Assembly (NCBI RefSeq): GCF_023898315.1
Contig: NC_064621.1
Coordinates: 135,220,521-135,284,520, forward strand
DNA from: Schistocerca nitens
Lineage: Eukaryota > Arthropoda > Insecta > Orthoptera > Acrididae
Length of the DNA stretch: 64,000 nucleotides
Reading direction: 5' to 3'
Positions 11,601 through 21,401 of this stretch are shown here, piece after piece (positions within the stretch are counted from its first letter, which is position 1; each line of letters begins with the position of its first letter). The notes below the pieces were generated by a model that was given only the letters and a program-made list of their open reading frames with translations, ran no database searches and was not told the DNA's origin. The position numbers and the translations under genes are program-made.

Positions 11601-12190
11601 TGAGTGCAGCTAATAAGATTTATGTTGTAGAATTTTTCAAATACTATGTTATTTTCTTCGTAAAGATGTTTAGACATTATTTATTCTCTTTTGTTTTAAT
11701 GCTCATGTGTGAAGTTGATCTTTCAAAAGTTATTCTGATATTTTACGTATTTACTTATGTCATAATTCCTGTAACACTGATGTATATGTTTATTTCTATT
11801 CTTTTGTAAAGTCGGTGTTACTACAAATGTTATCTGTATTGTTATGTTCTTTAATGATGTATTTTGTACCATTGTTATTGTATTCTTATGTTATAAAATT
11901 GTAATTGACACCAGTTCATCAAATTAAGTAACTTGTTACATTTCACTGCACACGTTTCTGTTGGTCATAGTATATGGACAATATGTGAGAAGTAGGGACT
12001 GATAGTGTTTGCACATGTGTTAAGAATTCAGCAAGGGACTGGCTAACAGCATGGCTGGTTCTAAGGACATTTCAAACAATTTTTTTGTGAGTGGACATGT
12101 GGTGGTTTATGGACTTGCTATATTCTCCACAAGACTCTTCGATGGTGATTGTGCACCCGCACAGTCGCAACAGATGGCTGCAGGCCGTCT
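8661..12190 (+). other. Long AT-rich non-coding 3' region of the gypsy element
   Basis: About 3.5 kb between integrase and the 3' LTR. Short frames such as 9079-9300 and 11432-11809 are hydrophobic only because of AT richness. They lack a signal peptide plus furin-like organisation, so I do not call an env gene. Some of this stretch may be later insertions; I see no clear repeat ends. Confidence 0.45.
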
Positions 12191-12350
12191 CTACAAGGAC
12201 TACAGTGGGTCTGCATCTTTCATGGCCCACCAGTACCATTATTTCTACAAGGACTACAGTGGGTCTGCACGTTTGATGGCCCACCAATACCGTAATCTCT
12301 ACCAGGACTACAGTGGGTCTACTCTGTGATGACCTACGTACCAGTATTCT
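12191..12350 (+). repeat. Tandem repeat, 54-bp unit, three degenerating copies
   Basis: The block ctacaaggactacagtgggt recurs at 12191, 12245 and 12299 (third copy ctaccagg), a period of exactly 54 bp, or 18 codons. In the forward frame 12051-12329 each unit reads YKDYSGSA with MAHQY between. It lies in the 3' region of the gypsy element, about 400 bp before the LTR. Confidence 0.85.
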
Positions 12351-12723
12351 TCAAAACTTCGACTGACTCTGCGGTGGGTTTGCTCTGTTGTGGCCCATTA
12401 CCCGTCTGCATGTCGAGAGTCAGCACTGTCTTTCCGTTGGAAGGACAACACTACTTCTTCAAGACTGTATGGAAATCCACTACTTTCGTGTGCATTTTCT
12501 TTTACTGCTCAGACTTTGAGAAACACACTGCTATTTTACTGTGATGAATGATCAGGACTATCTTTATGGACTGTGGGAAAATTTTAGCTTTTGACCAACA
12601 TTGTATCAATGAGTGTGTGTATTTGATTTATTTGTTATTGTAATGATGAAAATTTTTTTCAAATCTGTATTGGCCACTGCCCAAAATAATTTGTAAAATT
12701 TTTTGTGGGTATCATTGGGGCTA

Positions 12724-13250
12724 TGTAAGCAGACTGTTTAGTTTTTTATTGGTAACGCCACGTAGCGCTCTTTATGAAAATCATTGGCTGTACTGTGTGC
12801 AGTCTGTGGCTGGTTTCCATTGTTGTAATATTCGCCATTGTAGTGTTGGGCAGTTGTCTGTGAACAGCGCATAGCGTTGTGCAGTTGGAGGTGAGCCGCC
12901 AGCAGTGGTGGATGTGGGGAGAGAAATGGCGGAGTTTTGAAATTTGTAAAACTGGATGTCATGAACTGCTATGTATATTATGATTATTCAACACTATTAA
13001 GGTAAATACATTGTTTGTTCTCTATTAAAATCTTTCATTTGCTAACTATGCCTATGAGTAGTTAGTGCCTTCCGTAGTTTGAATCTTTTATTGAGCTGGC
13101 AGTAGTGGCGCTCGCTGTATTGCAGTAGTTCGAGTAACGAAGATTTTTGTGAGGTAAGTGATTTGTGAAAGGTATAGGTTAATGTTAGTCCGGGCCATTC
13201 TTTTGTAGGGATTATTGAAAGTCAGATTGCGTTGCACTAAAAAGAATTGT
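12724..13250 (+). repeat. 3' LTR of the gypsy element (right end approximate)
   Basis: It begins tgtaagcagactg right after a G-rich polypurine-like run (attggggcta). I recognise the internal stretch (cgccacgtagcgctc, gccgccagcagtggtgg, gtggcgctcgctgtattgcagtag) as a widespread locust LTR. The 3' end cannot be set without the partner LTR. Confidence 0.6.
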
Positions 13251-13851
13251 GTGTCGGGCCCTTTTCCCGTGAATAAGACGTGTACAATTGACAGCTCCGC
13301 TAATGCACTGCTCTGCTGTACTTTGTGAATGCGACACTGCCGCAACCTGCATATGTGCACATCGGTATCCCGTTACTTTTGTCGCCTCAGCACACGTATT
13401 TACGCAAACAGAATTCATAGAGAATTTATTTGTTCAGACGTTCTTGTTTTTTAATCGTGAACGTTTGTATTTGAGTAGGTCATATTTAGGTTTTATGGAG
13501 TGCAGTGCCGTTTTCATTGTGTTCAGGAACTTCTGAACCGTGTTGTGAGAGTTAATTATTCTTATAATTGTGGCGCAATACTGTTCTTAATCGTTTCATG
13601 ATCGGAGCGCGCTACATAATAGTCGAATCATATAGAAGCAAGAGACATGAGAAACGGAGAAAGTGGGATATTTCTTTTTTTCAAGTAACTATCGAAGTAA
13701 GTTGAACTATCAACGTGCAGCTGCAGTTTAATGGAATATACGAGTTCGGCCCTTGTTATGTATATGGAACAAAACATTAAGAACTTTTTAAAAGTTTACG
13801 ATACGTTCAGGAACTTGAGGTTAGAATTTTTATAATTAAACTCAGTTGAAC
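13251..13851. other. Unassigned sequence between gypsy LTR and Penelope-like element
   Basis: It may include the end of the LTR. No coding domain or repeat terminus was recognised. Confidence 0.35.
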
Positions 13852-14345
13852 TTAAAATCTTCCGAATTATTAGGCCGCGTCATGTTTCTTCTAATATGTC
13901 CGACGTTTCGACCCCTCCGCTGGGATCTTCTTAGGATCAGGATCTTTTGGTGTCCACTACTGCTAGAGACGAGTTTCGCGTCCACTTATAAAGGGGGAGT
14001 TTTCTGACGTTCGTGCTGGAGAAATGATTGTACTGGTTAAAGTTCGTATGGCTACCATTGATGGGCTAGTCATAGGCTAATATTCCCGCTCTGATGCAGA
14101 AGAAGGGGCGTTGGTAGCTCATCTCCTGTGGATACCATTGTCGGACCAACGTCATTGGATAGAAAGGCACTATTCCACACTTATGCTGGAGAAGGGTTAT
14201 TGGTTGAAATGCTTGCGACCGCTGTTCGTTGGTCGTCATCGGTGGCTAGATTCGAAACGGACAGAGCAAGAGAGGGGGAATGTTTACCCAAAATATTATT
14301 GTCCACGGAGGTGACTTGCAGCGCGTTGTTTATGCCGCTCACACA
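13852..14345 (-). repeat. Left inverted arm of Penelope-like element
   Basis: Reverse complement of 15207-15678, with a few indels and substitutions. The arm runs from ttaaaatcttc to tatgccgctcac. Confidence 0.8.
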
Positions 14346-15311
14346 CCGCGGCCACGTGTTAGCTTCCTTGATGGTAGGGAGCCATTCACCTTGGAGGTTG
14401 AGAGTGAGGTCGATCTCCCGTTCCTAGATGTGTTGGTATACAGAAGATCTGATAACACTCTAGGTCACTGAGTGTACAGAAAGCCGACTAAAACAAACAG
14501 GTATTTAGATGCCACTTCGCACCACCACCCAGCCCAGAAGCAAGCAGTACTCAACACTCTGTCTTCACGTGCCTTCCGTATCAGCGATGACGACAACTTG
14601 GAATCGGAGTAGAATTTTTTAAAGAGGACGTTGAAGGCAAATGGGTATGATAGCTATTCAATCGACAGGACTTTTAGGTGGAACATTTATAATGCTAATA
14701 AGAATGATGAGGAACAGCCTTCGCACACCGTCAGGTTACCGTTCGTTTCTGGGGTCACTGACCCCATAAGCAGAATTTTAAAGAAAAATGGTATTCAGAA
14801 ATCTTTCTTTAGTCAAAAGAAAATAAAAGACATTTTCCGACGGAAAACGGATGCACCTGATTACCTCGACAATGCAGGCGTCTATCAATTGTCATGTGGC
14901 TGCGGCAAAGTGTATATAGGCGAAACGGGAAGCACTGTTAAAGAATGCGTTAAGGAACACAAATGGCACATGCAGCTAAAGCAAAGTGAAAAATCGGCAG
15001 TAGCGGAACATCAAGAGAACTGTGGCTCTGACATCGATTTTAATAATGTAAGTGTACTGGCTAAAGAAACAAACATTTATATAAGGAAGGTCCGAGGAGC
15101 GGTTGCAATTTCTAAGAATGCATCTAATTTCAATAGAGAGGACGGCTTTAGGCTTCAGGCATCGTGGCTCCTCGCCATCAAGGAAGTAAATACGCGGCTG
15201 CGGTCTGTGAGCGGCATAGACAATGCGCTGCAAGTCACCTCGGGGGACAATAATATTTTGGGTAAACATTGCCCCCTCTCTTGCTCTGTCCGTTTCGAAT
15301 CTAGTCACTGA
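14346..15311 (+). pseudogene. Penelope-like RT C-terminus plus GIY-YIG endonuclease
   Basis: One forward frame is broken by stops at 14469-14471 and 14610-14612. It begins with the RT thumb signature (LPFLDVLVYRRSDNTLGH, then VYRKPTKTNRYLDATSHHHP). It continues through a linker to the endonuclease: GVYQLSCGCGKVYIGETG is the GIY-YIG pair, about 83-100 residues into the uninterrupted 14631-15311 part. The following helix reads STVKECVKEHKWH; relatives usually have basic residues where EC stands, so the catalytic arginine may be lost. The RT fingers and palm are absent. Penelope proteins use RT plus this nuclease for target-primed insertion. Confidence 0.88.
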
Positions 15312-15678
15312 TGACGACCAACGAGTAGCGGTAGCAGGCATTTCAACCAATAACCCTTTTCCAGTGCCTTTCTATCCAATGACGATGGCCCGTCAATGGT
15401 GTCCACAGATCTACCAACGCCCCTTCCTCCGCATCAGAGCGGAAATATTAGCCTATGACTATGGCCCACCAATGGTAGCCATATGAACTTTCACCAATAC
15501 TATTACTCCTCCAGCACGAACACCAGAAAAGTCCCCCTTTATAAGTGGACGCGACACTCGTCTCCGACAGTGTTCTAGCAGTAGTGGACACCAAAAGATC
15601 CTGAGGAAGATCCCAGCAGAGGGGTCGAAACGCCGAACATTTTAGAAGAAACATGACGCGGCCTACAGAAGATTTTAA
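15207..15678 (+). repeat. Right inverted arm of Penelope-like element
   Basis: Pairs with 13852-14345. It includes the last 35 or so codons of the GIY-YIG frame and the 3' flank with gaggggtcgaaacgccg. Confidence 0.8.
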
Positions 15679-15929
15679 TTTCAGTGACAATGGCCACGAA
15701 AGTCTGCTTACATAAACTCGATGTTCATTACAGTACTGAGAACAGCCACAACTTGAGTTGTTGGCAGACCGATATCTAGTTGGGCCCAGTGGTTTTATTA
15801 ATTTTGGGACTGACTTTTTACTCATTATTGTTTCGCAGAAGAATAAAGAGAAAGAAATTGACGCATATGTATCGGGCCATGCAGTGACCGTTCAGACAGG
15901 ACTAGTACTTGTGAATAGGTGGGCTGCGG

Positions 15930-16440
15930 TTCCGACACTGCGGTCTCCACGCGGCGCTGCGCCTCCTTTCGGCTGTACACGGCGGCGCCTCGTTTGTCTC
16001 AGACGCGCGTATTATAAAAGGCCGGCGGACGGGCATCCATCAGCGGGAAGCCAGGGTGTAATCGTGAGGTACGGCCGCGGCCGGCCTTCCGCCACCTGGG
16101 AAGGCGTTAGCTGCCGGGGCCCCACTACTGCCGTCGCCCCACTACTGCCGTCGCCGTCGCGACCCTCTCCCGCCCTAATTTACGAGCGCAGGGCGTCTCC
16201 CAGAGCCATCTCCTTCCGCGAGCGCGCGCGCGTGTGTGTGTGGGCGTGTGCGGGCTGAGCTGTGGCAGCCGCGAGGCCGCGCCCATATTTCCTGCTTTAC
16301 GGCCAGAAAAAAGCACCCTCCGCCTGCTGCTCTGCCCTCGGATGTGTGTTTGTGTGTGGGTCGGCCAGCTGTGGCGCGAGCGGTCGCGCGCCGTTGACGA
16401 CTGTATCTCCAGCTGGCGCAGCTCTTAAGAGCACCCACGG
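15930..16440 (+). promoter_or_regulatory. CpG-rich block, candidate promoter/5' exon region
   Basis: About 500 bp markedly richer in G+C and CpG than the AT-rich surroundings (cgcggcgctgcgcc, ggtacggccgcggccgg, gagcgcgcgcgcg). It holds short tandem units (a 17-bp unit around cccactactgccgtcgc at 16118-16151) and two similar gtgtg/agctgtgg stretches at about 16232 and 16340. The forward frame 15758-16258 spans part of it but matches no family I know. It could be a host gene's 5' end or the GC-rich part of another repeat. Confidence 0.4.
16013..16045 (+). promoter_or_regulatory. Candidate TATA box with downstream initiator
   Basis: TATAAAAG at 16013-16020 is followed by ccatcagc, whose TCAG core (16040-16043) resembles the arthropod initiator. 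If the A at 16042 is +1, the TATA begins at -29, a normal core-promoter spacing. Inferred from sequence only. Confidence 0.45.
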
Positions 16441-16529
16441 CACCACTCTGTTCTCTCTTAACCCCACTGATTATGTCAGCTTCCTATACAACACCAGGCA
16501 AAAGCGCGATACACAGGGCTCTTCAGCAG

Positions 16530-16821
16530 TCAATTATTCAAAAACAGTCTTAATCGCATTTATTATCATTATACCGCCAACCGGTTTCAACCCGACGTAC
16601 GGGTCATCTTCTGGGCGTTTACACCATTGGTCGACTGCTGGTGGTGTCACTCCTGACTACAAAACGGTCTACATAGTTTCCTGCCGTTATGTAGACAGGA
16701 GTGACACCACCAGCAGTCGATCAATGGTGTAAACGCCCAGAAGATGACCCGTACGTCGGGTTGAAACCGGTTGGCGGTATAATGATAATAAATGCGATTA
16801 AGACTGTTTTTGAATAATTGA
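16530..16821. repeat. Foldback element, 126-bp near-perfect inverted arms
   Basis: Arms 16530-16655 and 16696-16821 are almost exact reverse complements around a 40-nt spacer, which itself can pair (gtctacat/atgtagac). Each arm contains caaccggtttcaaccc and gtcatcttctgggcg. That CCGGTTTC...CATCTTC block resembles Penelope-like terminal repeats, so this may be a head-to-head pair of such termini. Confidence 0.88.
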
Positions 16822-16910
16822 TTAATCATACTAATCGCTGCTTCATCTCGACAACCATCTTGTCCAAAAATCTTCAGTAGTCCCTCCCTACGGATTTTAT
16901 GCAACACCTT

Positions 16911-17903
16911 CAAATACCAAACTCAAGATTTTCATATTCTTTCGCCCGCTACACTCAGACTATTCTCTTACAGAAAAAAATGAACAGGAGCCTCATGCAG
17001 CAAATGTAATGCAGTGAAATTTAGTACTCCGATACGTTTTCGCTGGAGTCCACAATTTTCCAGTTACCCAAGAAAAAGGACACTTTCGTATGCTTTTCTT
17101 GAATATTTCGAAAATTATGGCCTCTAATGAGGGTGCATCCCAATACAAAATTTGGCTACATTAATTTCATACACAAAGATTGTTTAATCCTGCCTAGTCA
17201 AATGGTTCAAATGGCACTAAGCACTATGGGACTTAACATCTGAAGTCATCAATCAGTCCCCCATAACTTAGAACTTCTTAAACCTAACAAACCTAAGGAC
17301 ATCACACACATCCATGCCCGAGGCAGGATTCGAATCTGCGACCGTAGCAGCATCGCGGTTCCGGACTGAAGCGCCTAGCCTGCCTAGTCGTTAACCATGG
17401 GGAGTCTAGAAAACCTGCTGTCTCGGATCGCTATACAACATTCAACAAATCTTATTATTGAGTTTTATTACAAGAGAAAACTATTACAGTACTTAACTTT
17501 ATGTTAAACAGATGTGTCGCAAGTAAAGGGTGACAGACAAAATAAGAAATCTCTTGAGTATAACAATTCCAAGTTTGAACTACATAGAATGTGCAAGGAA
17601 AGTAATTAGCTTTGACGCTTCTATCTAGTTGGCAGTCTTCAAGCTGCTGTAGAACTGGGCCACGGCCAGTCGGTCGCGGTCCTTATGTCTTCTTCGCGTA
17701 GAGGCCGCTGCTGTTGAATCGTCGCCGTGGTGAGGGGTGGGTCAGCTTGCAATTGGCTGACGTCTTCTTCACAGCGCTCTCTGCTCCTTCGTTTCTGACT
17801 GGCGAGCCAGCGCCTGTCTTTACGACGTAACAAAGATCGTGTTCATTTTTATCTGTAGGAGTAGCCCTTTGTGAGCAGCAAGTGAGAGAATGTGAAAATA
17901 AGT
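16911..17903. mobile_element. TIR-bearing non-autonomous element, enlarged by insertions
   Basis: The left end (agattttcatattctttcgc ... ttacagaaaaaaatgaac) is the inverse of the right end (gatcgtgttcatttttatct ... gtgagagaatgtgaaaat). The same pair of ends bounds a compact 424-bp copy at 36552-36975. Here the interior also holds a SINE-A (17200-17378) and about 420 bp of unassigned sequence (17400-17820) including the GC-richer 17640-17820. Confidence 0.6.
17200..17378 (-). mobile_element. SINE-A copy, 5'-truncated head
   Basis: Minus-strand SINE-A with B box (gattcgaatc on the plus strand) and 3' tail. An 11-bp TSD, cctgcctagtc, lies at 17189-17199 and 17379-17389. The tRNA head stops at gcgcctag, so the copy was truncated at insertion. 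Confidence 0.92.
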
Positions 17904-17936
17904 CTCATAGCGCTTAGAGCCACTTGAACCATTTGA
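17901..17936 (+). mobile_element. SINE-A 3' tail fragment
   Basis: agtctcatagcgcttagagc followed by cacttgaaccatttga matches the SINE-A tail with several changes. No head is present; it abuts the TIR element end. Confidence 0.65.
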
Positions 17937-18010
17937 GTACGTGGTATTTAAAAGCGTTATGGGTTGCTTAAAATCCACAGCTGGAGCAGCTAAATAACCC
18001 TGTGTAAGTA

Positions 18011-19397
18011 CACTACTGGCCATTAAAAATTGCTACACTTCGAAGGTGACGTGCTACAGACGCGAAATTTAACCGACAGGGAGAAGATGCTGTAATATGC
18101 AAATGATTAGCTTTTCAGAGCATTCACACAAGGTTGGCGCCGGTGGCGACACCTACAACGTGCTGACATGAGGAAAGTTTCCAACCGATTTCTCGTACAC
18201 AAACAGTAGCTGACCGGCGTTGTCTAGTGAAACGTTGTTGTGATGCCTCGTGTAAGGAGGAGAAATGGGCACCTTCAGGTTTCTGACTGTGATAAAGGTC
18301 GGATTGTGCCTACGGCGATTGCGGTTTATGGTATCGCGACATTGCTGCTCGCATTGGTCGAGATCCAATGACTGTTAGCAGAATATGGAATCGGTGGGTT
18401 CAGGAAGGTAACACGGAACGCCGTGCTGGATCCCAACGACCTCGTATCACTAGCAGTCGAGATGACAGGCATCTTATCCGCATGGCTGTAACGGATCGTG
18501 CAGCCACGTCTTGATCCCCGCGTCAAGAGATGGGGACGTTTGCAAGACAACAACCATCTGCACGAACAGTTCGACGACGTTTGCAGCAGCATGGACTATC
18601 AGTTCGGAGACCATGGCTGAGGTTACCCTTGACACTCCATCACAGACAGGAGTGCCTGCGATGGTGTACTCTTAGACGAAGCTGGGTGCACGAATGGCAA
18701 AACGTCATTTTTTCGGATGAATCCAAATTCTGTTTACTGCATCTTGATGGTCGCATCCGTGTTTGGCGACATCGCGGTGAACGCACATTGGAAGCGTGTA
18801 TTCGTCATCGCCATACTGGTGTACCAACCGGCGTGATGGTATGGGGTGCCATTGGTTACACGTCTCGGTCACCTCTTGTTCGCATTAACAGCACTTTGAA
18901 CAGTGGACGTTACATTTCAGATTTGTAACGACCCGTGGCTCTACCCTTCTTTCGATCCCTGCGAAACCCTACATTTCAGCAGGATAATGCACGACCGCAT
19001 GTTGCAGGTCCTGTACGGGCCTTCCTGGATACAGAAAATGTTCGACTGCTGCCCTGGCCAGCACATTCTCCGGATCTCTCACCAATTGAAGACGTCTGGT
19101 CAATGGTGGCCGAGCAACTAGCTCGTCACAATACGCCAGTCCGTACTCTTGTTGAACTGTGGTATCGTGTTGAAGCTGCATGGGCAGTTGTACCTGTACG
19201 CGCCATCCAAGCTCTGTTTGACTCAAAGCCCAGGCTATTACGGACAGAGGTGGTTGTTTTGATTTCTCAGGATCTATGCACTCAAATTGCGTGAAAATGT
19301 AATCACATGTCAGTTCTAGAATAATATATTTGTCCAATTAATACCCTTTTATCATCTGTATTTCTTCTTGGTGTAGCAATTTTAATGGCCAGTAGTG
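18011..19397 (+). mobile_element. Tc1-like transposon, second family, decayed gene but intact ends
   Basis: The 1387-bp unit has almost perfect terminal repeats (cactactggccattaaaa at the left, its complement ending 19397) and TA at 18009-18010 and 19398-19399. Its family differs from the 1422-bp elements in TIR and protein. Confidence 0.93.
18243..19294 (+). pseudogene. Tc1-like transposase (DD34E), frameshifted
   Basis: It starts MPRVRRRNGHLQVSD at 18243 and loses frame near 18310. The helix-turn-helix region can be followed in another frame (GRDPMTVSRIWNRWVQ). Stops or shifts also lie near 18510 and 18927-18935. Catalytic motifs survive: VIFSDESKFCL, FQQDNARPHVAG and SPDLSPIEDVW. The second aspartate and the glutamate are 34 residues apart, the usual Tc1 spacing, in contrast to the copy at 2012-3034. 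The last 20 or so residues are scrambled by a shift. With clean TIRs the element could still be moved by a related transposase. Confidence 0.88.
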
Positions 19398-19677
19398 TAT
19401 GTGACACTGTGGCCCTTCCATTTATTTATTTAATTTATAGAATATTTAAAGACCAATTACCTAGTTCAGTTTTACAGGCAGCATCCTATAGCACTGACCC
19501 TTTACTTAGCTTGCCTTCAACAATCTTTCGCCAGTGAGAGGTCCGAACAGACAGGGAAAATGCGGAGGTGACCTCAGTACGTAAGAAGGGCAAAAGAAAG
19601 GACCCGTAAAATGACAGCCCTGTACCCTTAGTGTCAGTTTGCTGCAGAATTCTTGAACGTATTCTCAGAATATAATA

Positions 19678-19876
19678 AAATGGTTCAAATGGCTCTGAGC
19701 ACCATGGGACTTAACATCTGAGCTCATCAGTCCCCTAGAACTTAGAACTACTTAAACCTAACTAACCTAAGGACATCACACACATCCATGCCCGAGGCAG
19801 GATTCGAACCTCCTACCGTAGCTGTCACACGTTTCCGGACTGAAGCGCCTAGAACCGCTCGGCCACCGCAGCCGGC
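19678..19876 (-). mobile_element. SINE-A copy inside LINE
   Basis: Full-length minus-strand unit from the gccatttgaaccattt-type tail (19680) to the head gccggctgcggtggccgag (19876-19858). It interrupts the LINE between CRILERILRI and the following RT segment. No clear TSD was found. The B box region is altered (cgaacctcctaccg). Confidence 0.88.
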
Positions 19877-19957
19877 ACTTCGGTCCACAAATCAGCACGG
19901 ATGAAGAAAGCTTCACTTGTGCGAAACTCATCTTCCCCTTCTCGGCCCAGTATCCTG

Positions 19958-20080
19958 CGAACCATTGATGAAGGGCTACAGGCAGATTCCATATTTCTAG
20001 GTTTCTGGAAAGCATTTCACATCGTGCCCCACTGCAGATTTTTAGCAAGGTGTGAACATATGGAAGAGGTTCGCACGTAT
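19958..20080 (+). repeat. Forward copy of a 123-bp inverted LINE segment
   Basis: Almost identical to the reverse complement of 20603-20725. One visible difference changes codon H to D in WKAFHIV/WKAFDIV. Confidence 0.9.
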
Positions 20081-20602
20081 GTAAGTGGATCCAAGACTTC
20101 TTAAGTAACACCCAGCACATTGTTCTCGACGGCAAGTGTTCATCAGATACAGTGGTATCGTCAGATGTTTGCCTCGGAAGTGTAACCGGACCGCTGTTAT
20201 TGTGTACATACATAAATCGTCTGACTGAGAGGATGAGCGGCAATCTGCGCTGTTTGGTGATGGTGATGTGGTGTACGGGAAGTTGTCGTCGTTGAGAAAC
20301 TGTAGGAGGACAGTAGGTGACTTAGACAAATTTTCCAGTTGATGTAATGTGTGGCAGCTATCTGTAAATATAGAAATGCGAATGAGAGCTACAAACAATC
20401 TAGTGTTGTTCGAATACAGCGTTAGTAGTATACCGTTTGACACAGTCACGTCGAATAATATCCAGACGTAGTGTTTGCAACGCGATATGAAATGGATCGA
20501 GCGTGTGTGGACGGCTGCAGGAAAGTTTGTTGTGAGAGTTTTAGGAAAGCATGGTCCGTGTGTGAAAGTGTACAGACAGTAGTGCGACACATTGCTGAGT
20601 TG

Positions 20603-20725
20603 ATACGTGCGAACCTCTTCCATATGTTCACACCTTGCTAAAAATCTGCAGTGGGGCACGATGTCAAATGCTTTCCAGAAACCTAGAAATATGGAATCTG
20701 CCTGTAGCCCTTCATCAATGGTTCG
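20603..20725 (-). repeat. Inverted copy of the LINE RT segment
   Basis: Reads GLQADSIFLGFWKAFDIVPH on the minus strand. It interrupts the otherwise forward LINE 3' region. Confidence 0.9.
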
Positions 20726-21197
20726 ACTATTTCGGATCCCCATCAGGCCGGATTAAAAGAACACATCGAAGTGAAGACAGGCAACTGGATTTACTATCAG
20801 GAAGTTCGATCAACTTGTGAGTATTACTCAGATGCTTCGTGAAATCACGTGGGAAACCCCTGGAGGCAGGACGACATTGTTTTCACGAAACACTGATAAA
20901 AGTAAAGGCATTTGGAGTTGACTGCAGTACGATTATATTGCCGGAAACAAACATTCTGCATAAGGATCACGTAGATAAGATAAGACAAATTAGAACTCGC
21001 ATGTAGACATTAGCTTTTCTCTCTCACTGTTTCCGAATGGAACAGGAAATGACTGGTAGTGGTACAAATGACTGGAAGTGGCACAAGGCACCCTTCGCCA
21101 TGCACATTTCGGTGACTCAGGGATTACGTATCTAAACGTAGATGTATTATTTTAAACGAGGGTGTCCATATTACGGTTTTCATCATGCAATAACAAA

Positions 21198-21390
21198 AAA
21201 ATGGTTCAAATGGTTCTGAGCACTATGGGACTTAACATCTGCGGTAATCAGTCCCCTAGAACTTAGAACTACTAAACCTAACTAAGGACATCACACACAT
21301 CCATGCCCGAGGCAGGATTCGAACCTGCGACCGTAGCAGTCCCGCGGTTCCGGACTGCGCGCCTAGAACCGTTAGACCACCGCGGCCGGC
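21198..21390 (-). mobile_element. SINE-A copy
   Basis: Complete unit with A and B boxes and tail. An exact 11-bp TSD, gcaataacaaa, lies at 21187-21197 and 21391-21401. Confidence 0.94.
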
Positions 21391-21401
21391 GCAATAACAA
21401 A

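Larger units (their letters stand above)
3547..13250 (+). mobile_element. Ty3/gypsy LTR retrotransposon, decayed, 5' LTR not seen
   Basis: Gag, protease, RT, RNase H and integrase occur in canonical Ty3/gypsy order from 3547 to 8660. A long non-coding region and a 3' LTR beginning about 12724 follow. Several frameshifts and stops make it non-autonomous. No matching 5' LTR was recognised between the Tc1 element and gag. No envelope-like reading frame was identified. The right boundary is an estimate because the end of the LTR could not be placed. Confidence 0.8.
13852..15678 (+). mobile_element. Penelope-like element remnant with long inverted terminal arms
   Basis: A 5'-truncated Penelope-like reading frame (14346-15311) sits between a left arm (13852-14345) and a right arm (15207-15678), which are reverse complements of each other. 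The arms share ggccgcgtcatgtttctt, cgtttcgacccctc, tggtgtccactactgctag and cacttataaagggg. The right arm overlaps the end of the coding frame, so the left arm carries an antisense copy of the C-terminus. Penelope-like elements are known to carry such pseudo-LTRs in direct or inverted order. Confidence 0.82.
19540..21150 (+). mobile_element. Jockey/CR1-like LINE, heavily decayed, with inverted segment
   Basis: Collinear pieces of a LINE RT are readable on the plus strand: CRILERILRI (about 19640) and GFWKAFHIVPHCRF (RT motif with KAF, about 19999). LFGDGDVVYGKLSSLRNC (FADD-box region, about 20250) and DLDKFSS follow. After the inverted 20603-20725 block come GSPSGRIKRTH and LPETNILHKDHVDKIRQIRT, ending in ctaaacgtagatgtattatt, like the gtagatg-tailed LINE at 48594-49525. 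Many stops and shifts; no function is possible. A SINE-A lies within it. Confidence 0.75.

Noticed and set aside
11432..11809. 125-codon hydrophobic frame in the gypsy 3' region as a possible envelope gene
   Set aside because: Hydrophobicity follows from AT-rich codons; no signal peptide, cleavage site or conserved cysteines seen.
14976..15350. Minus-strand frame over the GIY-YIG gene
   Set aside because: Antisense shadow of the Penelope-like frame and its inverted arm.
15758..16258. 166-codon frame across the CpG-rich block as a real gene
   Set aside because: It crosses the TATA box and changes composition abruptly; no domain.
20042..20743. 233-codon minus-strand frame as a gene
   Set aside because: Its recognisable part is the inverted 123-bp LINE segment; the rest is antisense to the LINE.
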